Below, piece by piece: positions 7,502 to 13,214 of a stretch of DNA of 20,273 nucleotides; the stretch's first letter is position 1; every line of letters starts with the position of its first letter. Source of the stretch: an uncultured euryarchaeote (lineage in GTDB: Archaea > Thermoplasmatota > Poseidoniia > Poseidoniales > Thalassarchaeaceae); the NCBI GenBank assembly GCA_937876055.1, contig CALEIW010000098.1:1-20273 (forward strand). The letters are read 5' to 3'. The notes beneath the pieces are model-generated. The model was not told where the DNA came from and did no database searches. It saw nothing but the letters and a program-made list of their open reading frames with translations. Both the position numbers and the translations under genes were made by a program.

Positions 7502-7789
7502 TCACAAAGGAGGAATTACATCGATATCGCAGGTTCCGCTTGCTTGCATACAGCACGACAGAACCCCTCCATCCTCAATTAGAAATTCATCAAGCCCTGG
7601 TGGTAATGGCTCAGGATATTCGATTTTCCCCTCCTTCAAACGAACCAAACATGTGCCGCAGTTGCCCGATGTACAATTAGTTGGAATGTCAACCCCTGCT
7701 TTCTCGGCCACCTCAACCAAAGGCTCGTTTTCTTCAGCTTCGGCAACCCCAAGAAGAAGGGCCCCGCGAAAGAATCGGACTATCGCCAC
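7502..7789 (-). CDS. 2Fe-2S ferredoxin
   Basis: A 95-residue plant-type ferredoxin that carries electrons through a [2Fe-2S] cluster. The ligand pattern C-x4-C-x2-C is present as Cys39, Cys44 and Cys47 (NCTSGNCGTC), followed 32 residues later by a fourth ligand, Cys79 or the adjacent Cys80 in LSCC. The loop PGLDEFLIEDG between them is typical. The start is a GTG at 7787-7789; the upstream in-frame TAA near 7805-7807 leaves no other early start. It begins 43 bases after the zinc-ribbon gene's stop on the same strand, and runs into the 53-residue membrane protein gene. The partner oxidoreductase is not in the window, so the pathway is unknown. Confidence 0.92.
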   Translation of the reverse strand: MAIVRFFRGALLLGVAEAEENEPLVEVAEKAGVDIPTNCTSGNCGTCLVRLKEGKIEYPEPLPPGLDEFLIEDGGVLSCCMQASGTCDIDVIPPL

Positions 7790-7832
7790 GGCACTCCGAG
7801 TCGATTATTCGTCTTGAAATCGACCTGTGAAC

Positions 7833-8924
7833 TCAATCATTCTTCCAGCGGGTCCATTGGCCTGTTTGCTTATTGAAGACAAGGCCAGCCTTCTTCATCC
7901 ACTTGTTGAACTTAGTAGCACCTGCACCTGTAGCGAGAATGAAGTCTTCTCGATGCTCTTGAGCTTGGATGTAGCCCTTTGCAGCGAGTGTCTGGTCAAT
8001 CCACTCATCGATACTCATCAGACCGCCTGTCAGGTCGCTTGCTTCCACCGCAGCCGCCATCTCTTCAGCAGATGCACCGGTTGCTTCCAAATCCTTAATC
8101 ATCGCATCCTTGATTATGTCGGCTGACTTCTTCTTAGGCTTTCGAACAAGCTTTTCTCGAGGTTTCATCTTTGGATCGATTTTAATTCGAGAGCCATTGT
8201 TTAGCTGCTCATCGACAAAGTTTGCCATTGGTGCATGGAATTCTTCCTCACAATCCCAGCAAACAAATGAGAAGTCTCTCGTATCTTCAATCACATTACC
8301 GCCTCGAGGATCCATCTCTTCACCACATTCGGGGCAAGCATACATACATAATTTAGGAGCTATTTTTCGACGGAAGTCAACAATGTCTTGAGGTGTACCT
8401 ACCAATTCAAGCATCTCGTGGTCTCTAGCCGCCTCTAGACCCCTAGTCTCAAGTTGGTCGCGTAGTTTGGTACGCTGTTCCCGCTTGGATTCATCATCAA
8501 ATGAATTCTCTAGTTTCACGATGAGTTCAACGGTTTTACCTAAGCGATTCATAACCAATTTCTTCGAACGGAATGCCTCAACTTTAGCTATCCGTAATTC
8601 CTCTTTCTTCTCGTTGAGCTCTGAAACGATATCCTTCTGCTCTCGCTTGAAGCGTTGCTCCTCGATTTTGTCGACCTGCTTCTTCTTGTCTTTTGAGAGA
8701 ACGTCGGCTAGGTAACGTTGCTTTGCAGAGGCTCTTGGTCCGGATTTAACAGCCTCAAGTACGGACTTTGCAATCTCTTTCTTGAGGCCGTAGTTATTGC
8801 GAAGTTTCTCTTCATCGAGTTTCTTTAAATCGCCGACTTTGATACCCGAGTCAGCCAAGAGTTGAGCCGTATTTTCATCAATTCCTCTACGCAAAAGCGC
8901 GAGATATGTGTCCTTCTTGGCCAT
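7833..8924 (-). CDS. 363-residue zinc-ribbon, coiled-coil protein of unknown function
   Basis: I do not recognise this protein. From the sequence it has three parts. Residues 1-62 look like a helix-hairpin-helix-type or SAP-like helical domain (LLRRGIDENTAQLLADSGI and a KV-GDLKKL turn). Residues 75-170 are highly charged, Lys/Glu/Arg-rich and probably a long coiled coil. Residues 193-228 form a zinc ribbon with Cys197, Cys200, Cys222 and Cys225 (CPECG and CWDC). The remaining part is a Lys/Arg-rich linker near 245-270 and a helical C-terminus with aromatic residues (QWTRW). A basic, HhH-bearing, zinc-ribbon protein is a plausible nucleic-acid binder. It follows rsmA on the same strand in a translation and transcription cluster, which fits a role near RNA or ribosomes; this is inference. 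An SD-like GGGAG lies about 12 bases before the ATG at 8924. Confidence 0.75.
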   Translation of the reverse strand: MAKKDTYLALLRRGIDENTAQLLADSGIKVGDLKKLDEEKLRNNYGLKKEIAKSVLEAVKSGPRASAKQRYLADVLSKDKKKQVDKIEEQRFKREQKDIVSELNEKKEELRIAKVEAFRSKKLVMNRLGKTVELIVKLENSFDDESKREQRTKLRDQLETRGLEAARDHEMLELVGTPQDIVDFRRKIAPKLCMYACPECGEEMDPRGGNVIEDTRDFSFVCWDCEEEFHAPMANFVDEQLNNGSRIKIDPKMKPREKLVRKPKKKSADIIKDAMIKDLEATGASAEEMAAAVEASDLTGGLMSIDEWIDQTLAAKGYIQAQEHREDFILATGAGATKFNKWMKKAGLVFNKQTGQWTRWKND

Positions 8925-8943
8925 TTAACCAACTCCCTTCCCA

Positions 8944-8963
8944 GCAGCGTCTACACACGCTGC
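8944..8963 (-). promoter_or_regulatory. Stem-loop in the leader of the zinc-ribbon gene
   Basis: A perfect inverted repeat, GCAGCGT at 8944-8950 and ACGCTGC at 8957-8963, separated by a six-base loop. It lies about 20-40 bases before the start codon at 8924, between rsmA and the zinc-ribbon gene, with the probable ribosome-binding site just beyond it. As RNA it could be a terminator remnant, an RNA-processing site or a translational control element. There is no T-run after it on the minus strand, which argues against a classical terminator. Confidence 0.45.
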
Positions 8964-9023
8964 GCTATCGTCCCGGACCCTACTGTGGGCTTTGAAGGCG
9001 TGGTTCACTTGTTCTCAGTAAGT

Positions 9024-9896
9024 TCACGACTGAGTAATTTGGCTGATTAGGGAGGCCCAATCCTCGGAAGTTAGATTCTCTGGTCGGAGATCAAGAGTTT
9101 CGCTAGGTATTGTCTTGGTTGCTGTTTCCCAGCGAGAACGATGCCAACCAGATATTCTATTGAGGCGTTTAGGTGGTTTTTTCAGGGAGGTCCTTAGTTT
9201 TCGACGCCTATTTGCAAAACATTCCGTGATTATCATTCTGAATAGTCGGTTGTCAATTGATTGTATCATTTCCCGGTTAACGGGAATTAGGTTTGTCAAA
9301 CGTGAATGGACTCGTGGTGATGGACTGAATGAATGTGGTGCAACCTTTGAGTCCAATTCAACATCAAAATCAAGCCAAAGGGAATGACCTAATGGACCAC
9401 GGGTTGCATACCCTTTGTTCATCGCCATGCGTTCAGCAAATTCTTCTTGAACAAGTAATGAAATCCCTTTGAGTTGAGAACTAGAGTGATACTTCTGGAT
9501 TTTCGCTAACACCGGACTAGATATCTGGTATGGGAGGTTGGAAACGATGTGAGTGATTTCTTCTGGCCAATCGATTTCTAGTGCATCGGCGTGAATGACT
9601 TGCAATTTACCATCTGCACCGTTGAAAACTCTAGCGAGGTGAGATGTGGCTTCTTGGTCTAATTCAATAGCAGTTACTTTTGCTCCGGTTCGCAATAATT
9701 CCAGCGTCAAGGAACCAGGACCCGGTCCTATCTCCAAAACATGACTATGCTCGTTTATTGGATGGCTCTTTGAGGCGATTTCCACAGCCCTAGCAATAAC
9801 ATCCTCGTCCAGTAGAAAATGTTGGCCAAGAGAACGATCAGGGGTTATTCGGTCACGGAGTAATTCTACTAACAATCTGACGTCGAGGTCGTCCAT
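9024..9896 (-). CDS. rsmA: 16S rRNA adenine N6,N6-dimethyltransferase
   Basis: A 290-residue KsgA/Dim1-type enzyme that dimethylates two adjacent adenines near the 3' end of 16S rRNA, using SAM, late in small-subunit assembly. Motifs are clear: the N-terminal LGQHFL at 23-28, the SAM-binding loop EIGPGPG at 55-61, Glu78 for the ribose, HADAL near 102-106 and the catalytic NLPYQISSPV at 120-129. The C-terminal basic region, with FANRRRKLRTSL, binds RNA. The start ATG is at 9894-9896, 13 bases after the DUF655 stop, consistent with one operon. The gene order L21e, Rpo4, DUF655, KsgA is a known archaeal arrangement. Confidence 0.96.
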   Translation of the reverse strand: MDDLDVRLLVELLRDRITPDRSLGQHFLLDEDVIARAVEIASKSHPINEHSHVLEIGPGPGSLTLELLRTGAKVTAIELDQEATSHLARVFNGADGKLQVIHADALEIDWPEEITHIVSNLPYQISSPVLAKIQKYHSSSQLKGISLLVQEEFAERMAMNKGYATRGPLGHSLWLDFDVELDSKVAPHSFSPSPRVHSRLTNLIPVNREMIQSIDNRLFRMIITECFANRRRKLRTSLKKPPKRLNRISGWHRSRWETATKTIPSETLDLRPENLTSEDWASLISQITQS

Positions 9897-9909
9897 GCGC
9901 CCACCTCGA

Positions 9910-10479
9910 TTAGGCGCCGACTCTAACTAGTAAATCTAGCAGGCATGGAACTTCTGCTGGGTTTTCCATTTCACTAACATATCGCTCTGCTAGCAATTCG
10001 ACTGCGTCAATATCCAGTTTTTGGCTCACTTCATCCAAGTCTACCCAGCCATTTGGTCCACGTATTTCCACCCAAGACCTAGCTGTTGAACTACCAACTC
10101 CAGGGAGTAGTTGGAAGGCGTGAACCTTGAGTGAAATATTGTTGGCCCGATTATAGAATCCCAAATGTGGGTCTGGGTTCACTTTGATTGATTCAGCAAC
10201 CGATTCTTGCAATGCTGAATTTGCATCTCCTGAGAGGTCTTGGAAACGTATTGGAGATAATGGTCCGGACTTACCTGATTCAAGAGCGAAATAATCACCG
10301 GATTTAGCGGTAAAACCATCGTTCAATCTTGCCCGAACAATGTGGAGGCCTGGTTCCGAAATAGCATGTATTTCCATTCCTACAGGTCTTCTTTCCTTTA
10401 CATCAAGAACACGAACATGAGTTTCAGATGCAAATGGACCATCGGCTGCGCCGCCGTCTACATTGCCCTTCGGCTGCAT
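9910..10479 (-). CDS. DUF655 family protein (archaeal, HhH-containing, putative RNA-binding)
   Basis: A 189-residue protein of the DUF655 family, found next to rpo4 and ksgA in many archaea. The identifying part is the C-terminal HAFQLLPGVGSSTARSW, a helix-hairpin-helix, followed by DLDEVSQKLDIDAVELLAERYVSE and a short hydrophobic end. The N-terminal half should form a small beta-rich domain; the visible RVLDVKERRPVG and GLHIVRARLNDGF stretches agree. DUF655 proteins are thought to bind nucleic acid, but no reaction is established. The start ATG is at 10477-10479. A short, T-rich gap with two small hairpins separates it from rpo4, and a promoter could lie there. Confidence 0.85.
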   Translation of the reverse strand: MQPKGNVDGGAADGPFASETHVRVLDVKERRPVGMEIHAISEPGLHIVRARLNDGFTAKSGDYFALESGKSGPLSPIRFQDLSGDANSALQESVAESIKVNPDPHLGFYNRANNISLKVHAFQLLPGVGSSTARSWVEIRGPNGWVDLDEVSQKLDIDAVELLAERYVSEMENPAEVPCLLDLLVRVGA

Positions 10480-10535
10480 ATTCCTCAGTCCTTGAGAGTC
10501 GGTTATCCCTCATGAATGAATGTGTTCCTTAGGAT

Positions 10536-10558
10536 TTGACAAAATTAAGGTAAAATAC
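10536..10558 (-). promoter_or_regulatory. Possible promoter for the DUF655-rsmA genes
   Basis: An AT-rich stretch on the minus strand (GTATTTTACC followed by a TTAATTTT run) lies about 60-80 bases before the DUF655 start. It could serve as an archaeal TATA element after the hairpins. No consensus BRE stands out, so the call is weak. Confidence 0.2.
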
Positions 10559-10591
10559 TGACTTTTAGTCAAAAAGTGGAGTCTTGGACTC
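10559..10591 (-). terminator. Tandem small hairpins with T-run downstream of rpo4
   Basis: Two inverted repeats lie side by side: GAGTC-3 bases-GACTC at 10579-10591, overlapping the rpo4 stop codon, and TGACT-3 bases-AGTCA at 10559-10571. On the minus strand a five-T run at 10571-10575 lies between them. A short stem followed by T residues is a plausible transcript end for the pus10-rpl21e-rpo4 message, or an attenuator before DUF655. The arms are short, so this is not certain. Confidence 0.4.
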
Positions 10592-10943
10592 AAAGAATGT
10601 GTTGTCTGACGATGGTGATGATTTCTTCTACCTCGTCTGTATCCATTGCGATTCTCTTGGAAGCGATGATGACTCGAACATCCTCGACCTTCATTGGAGC
10701 AAGTTCGGCAATCTTTGCACAAACTTCTGGATGTTGACCTAATTTCTCATTCTTTGCGAGATCACCGAATAGGTTAGTGAATATCTCTGGACTTGTCTTT
10801 AATCCGCCTCGATTCTCACTAGCTGCCCATTCAGCATGTTGTAGAGCGACTTTCTGTTCGTAAGATAACTCACCGCGGCGTTCTCGTGTGTCCAATAGTA
10901 AGTCACGTACTGTAGCGAAGTCGACAAACTCTCTCTTGCTCAT
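10590..10943 (-). CDS. rpo4: DNA-directed RNA polymerase subunit Rpo4 (RpoF, Rpb4 homologue)
   Basis: A 117-residue homologue of eukaryotic Rpb4. With Rpo7 it forms the stalk of the archaeal RNA polymerase, which binds emerging RNA and helps initiation and termination. Typical features are the helical N-terminal half with LSYEQKVALQHAEW, a middle LFGDLAKN, and the C-terminal HRDC-like part, where APMKVEDVRVIIASKR matches the family's conserved P-x-x-x-x-x-(V/L)-R segment. An upstream GTG at 10952 overlaps the L21e stop as GTGA, but the ATG at 10943 has a good SD (GGAGTGA, ending about six bases before it), so I prefer the ATG. Position directly after L21e is standard for archaea. Confidence 0.93.
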   Translation of the reverse strand: MSKREFVDFATVRDLLLDTRERRGELSYEQKVALQHAEWAASENRGGLKTSPEIFTNLFGDLAKNEKLGQHPEVCAKIAELAPMKVEDVRVIIASKRIAMDTDEVEEIITIVRQHIL

Positions 10944-10948
10944 GTAAA

Positions 10949-11239
10949 TCACTCCAATGGATGTAGGTGCTCTGGGCGGGCTATGACTGTCTTTGCCATA
11001 TTCTTATCGTGAAGAGCGACAACCCATGCTCGGCCTTGCTTGGCTTCAATTACCCCAGTTGCACCTTGGAATCTGCGGTGGGGCATACCCTTTTGCTGAG
11101 AGCCATTAAGCACGACTGCGACTCTATCACCAATCTCGTATTGGTGCATGACTCGAGCGATATCTATTCGACCACGCTGGGTTTTGGACCGGCGTAGAAT
11201 ACTGCGAGTTCCTTGACGAGTACCGTGACTTCTGCGCAT
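10949..11239 (-). CDS. rpl21e: 50S ribosomal protein L21e
   Basis: A 96-residue L21e, a large-subunit protein of archaea and eukaryotes only. The N-terminus MRRSHGTRQGTRSILRR and the central KGMPHRRFQGATG are the family hallmarks, and the protein ends in PEHLHPLE, matching the conserved C-terminal PEHL. The start ATG at 11239 is preceded by a GGGTGA SD about eight bases away. The stop (10949-10951) precedes the rpo4 ATG by only five bases. The gene sits 80 bases after pus10, in the common archaeal order. Confidence 0.97.
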   Translation of the reverse strand: MRRSHGTRQGTRSILRRSKTQRGRIDIARVMHQYEIGDRVAVVLNGSQQKGMPHRRFQGATGVIEAKQGRAWVVALHDKNMAKTVIARPEHLHPLE

Positions 11240-11306
11240 GATTTTTCACCCATAGACCATAGGTCGTGCGAGCGGTCGACCTGCCGCCCATTCTTAAGCC
11301 CATCTG

Positions 11307-11319
11307 AGCCCTACGGGCT
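11307..11319 (-). repeat. Short stem-loop after pus10
   Basis: AGCCC at 11307-11311 and GGGCT at 11315-11319 are inverted around a three-base loop, directly after the pus10 stop. There is no T-run, so it may be an RNA-processing or stability element in the pus10-rpl21e spacer, or chance. Confidence 0.25.
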
Positions 11320-12750
11320 TCAGTCAGCGTGGATATCCTCAACATCCAGCCAAATTACTTCGCAGGGACTGCCCAAAACTCCTGCTACTGATGGAACTGT
11401 TCTACCTTCGTCGGAATGTACCAACTCTTTGACATATGTTCCAGCCTCGCAGCGCACCGAAAACTGCACTTCATTGTCTTCGACTACTACATTGTCGATT
11501 GACACAACCTTACGCTTGCGTTTTTTTTCCGCTCTACGGTGAGATACTCTCTTCGGTGTTTGTTGTTCCAGAGTGACCCCGGATAGATTAGAGATTGATT
11601 CAACGATGAAGGACTCTTCAGGCGGCTCCTCAATCGAGAATCGGATGGTGTAGGACTTCTCTGCTCTAGTTTCTTTTATTCGACTAACTTCACTGCGGTT
11701 CGTCCAACGTAAATCGCTAATTTCGATTTTCCCCGATGCGTTTGAGTTGACTACTTCCATGACTTCCTCTAGGTCAGTGCGACGGACCTTTGGACGCTTT
11801 GCCTCTAGAACAAAAGGACGGCCTCTTCCTAAACACCGTACATCGATGTCTTCTCGACCCATTCCGTGGAATGAGGTATCCTCTGCAGACAATACTAGTC
11901 GGAATGGTTCTCCGATTAGATCCTGCACAGAATCGGGGTATTGAAGTCCTGTTCCTTCGCAGGCTTCACAGCCCTCTGCACGGCCGCGACAAGCACGACA
12001 AGGCCAGCGAGTCTGTGGTATTCCTCGATCCAACTTTCTGTAGCGGCCGTAGATGAATACGGGCCGAATATCAACATCGATCCTGAGGGTTAAGCAATCG
12101 ATTAAAATCATCAAATCCGGTCTTTCTTTAACGAATTCAACACCATCCATGCGGGCAGAAACCCCGGTCTGTACAGCTTCAGAAAATGCTGCTTTTAGGG
12201 GTCTAGAACCTGGTGCAGCGTGACGGGTACGAATTCTGTCCTCTTCCTGAATTAGATCCTTAGGAACGTGGACTCCAACTTGTAATGAGCCATGATCTAG
12301 TTCACCGGTTTCTTCGACTATTCTCTCAACGATATTGTCGACATCCTCGAAGAGGTTCTCGCAAAGTGGACATAGATCGGGCGCCTCGAATGATTCCAAT
12401 TCCTTGTCTTTTGCAAAGGCCTCAGCGCGAAGCGCGGCACCCCCCTTTTCCCCGGTTTCTTCTGTTCGTCGCCCGCCGACTCGGTGTAAACAGTGATTGC
12501 AGGTACCGAGTCGAATCATGTGAGCGATACCTAATGGAGCAGGACAAGGAGGGGAATCCCAATCCAAGGTTTGTCCATTGGTTTCGAAATCGTCACCATC
12601 GAACCATTCCTCTTCTTCCTCTTTGTCATCTTCAACCTCAACTAGATCTTCCCAAGGGTCTTCTGCGGCAGCATAACCAGCCGTTGAGTAGAGTTGCCAC
12701 TCCTCCTCTTCGGGCGTATTGTCATCGTCCTCTGGCTCATCTGGGTTCAT
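11320..12750 (-). CDS. pus10: tRNA pseudouridine synthase Pus10
   Basis: A 476-residue Pus10, which makes pseudouridine at tRNA positions 54 and 55 in archaea. Numbered from ATG 12750, the N-terminal THUMP-type part carries the zinc site CNHC (Cys84, Cys87) with CPLC (Cys127, Cys130). The centre has RGIPQTRWPCRACRG with a second Cys set, CRACRGRAEGCEAC (251-264). The catalytic segment is GREDIDVRCLG with the catalytic Asp predicted at 301 by analogy with the GRxD motif of other pseudouridine synthases. The C-terminus ends with the family's GTYVKELVHSDEGRTVPS. The first 60 or so residues are an acidic extension absent from the minimal enzyme. A GTG at 12762 is in frame, but a GGTGGGTGA SD favours the ATG. 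Confidence 0.94.
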   Translation of the reverse strand: MNPDEPEDDDNTPEEEEWQLYSTAGYAAAEDPWEDLVEVEDDKEEEEEWFDGDDFETNGQTLDWDSPPCPAPLGIAHMIRLGTCNHCLHRVGGRRTEETGEKGGAALRAEAFAKDKELESFEAPDLCPLCENLFEDVDNIVERIVEETGELDHGSLQVGVHVPKDLIQEEDRIRTRHAAPGSRPLKAAFSEAVQTGVSARMDGVEFVKERPDLMILIDCLTLRIDVDIRPVFIYGRYRKLDRGIPQTRWPCRACRGRAEGCEACEGTGLQYPDSVQDLIGEPFRLVLSAEDTSFHGMGREDIDVRCLGRGRPFVLEAKRPKVRRTDLEEVMEVVNSNASGKIEISDLRWTNRSEVSRIKETRAEKSYTIRFSIEEPPEESFIVESISNLSGVTLEQQTPKRVSHRRAEKKRKRKVVSIDNVVVEDNEVQFSVRCEAGTYVKELVHSDEGRTVPSVAGVLGSPCEVIWLDVEDIHAD

Positions 12751-12833
12751 TGAATCACCCACCGCAGCGAGGGAGGGAATCCCACATTGCGATGCTTTGC
12801 GGAATCAGGCGTTACCTTTGAGCGCTTCTATCC

Positions 12834-12844
12834 AAATTTAAGCC
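12834..12844 (-). promoter_or_regulatory. Possible TATA element for the pus10 operon
   Basis: On the minus strand the sequence GGCTTAAATTT lies about 85-95 bases before the pus10 ATG, in the 121-base gap after the DUF971 gene. It resembles an archaeal TATA box. If used, the 5' leader would be about 60 bases long. A T5 run on the minus strand at 12859-12863, just after the DUF971 stop, could end the upstream message. Confidence 0.25.
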
Positions 12845-12871
12845 TCATTTTGGACAGTAAAAACTACCAAA

Positions 12872-13198
12872 TTAGTCAATTATTGTGCCTTTTTCTTCAC
12901 ATACACCACGTAGTAGAGGAAAGGAGAAAATGCCACTGGAACAACCGCTAGGCCATGAAAATCGTAAGCCATAGCGGCCGACTAATTCGGCCTTTGGCTT
13001 GTCCAATCGTAATCTCATGACCTCCTCACGGAATTCAATAATTCGCTGTTCATTTTCCTGTCTAGGTCCACACTTGGCGCAAGGACAAGCCAGTCTGATA
13101 TCGAGATAATCTACTCGGAATGCTTGATCATCAGCAAACCGCATTACACAGTCTTCCTTTCCCCTCTCGAGGTCGGTCAACGAATCGGATGCATCCAT
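12872..13198 (-). CDS. DUF971 family protein (gamma-butyrobetaine hydroxylase N-terminal-like zinc domain)
   Basis: A 108-residue stand-alone DUF971 domain, the same fold found at the N-terminus of gamma-butyrobetaine hydroxylase and next to bacterial Mrp/ApbC proteins. The zinc motif CPCAKC (Cys38, Cys40, Cys43, numbered from ATG 13198) follows the family's DIRLACPC segment. Then comes YGLRFSWPSGCSSGIFSF and LLRGVCEE, matching the usual W-x-D-G-H-x-S-G-I-Y and L-R segments. The conserved His of the fourth zinc position is replaced by Cys86 here. A longer frame from 13276 overlaps the RND gene end; the internal ATG is preferred because the domain starts just after it. It lies 16 bases after the RND gene's stop and is probably co-transcribed. 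Confidence 0.8.
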   Translation of the reverse strand: MDASDSLTDLERGKEDCVMRFADDQAFRVDYLDIRLACPCAKCGPRQENEQRIIEFREEVMRLRLDKPKAELVGRYGLRFSWPSGCSSGIFSFPLLRGVCEEKGTIID

Positions 13199-13214
13199 GT
13201 GGTTCGACCAGCCG

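Noticed and set aside
8925..9023. A possible tRNA gene in the rsmA-zinc-ribbon spacer
   Set aside because: It holds one good stem-loop, but I cannot form an acceptor stem, a T-arm with the conserved GTTC or an anticodon arm in the right positions.
11255..11265. A small inverted repeat (GACC-ATA-GGTC) before rpl21e
   Set aside because: Four-base arms around three bases are expected by chance in this much spacer; there is no T-run or spacing that suggests a function.
12285..12821. A long plus-strand frame of 178 codons opposite pus10
   Set aside because: Its Arg/His/Pro/Leu-rich composition without any domain is typical of the shadow of a GC-biased coding strand, and it lies opposite a well-supported gene.
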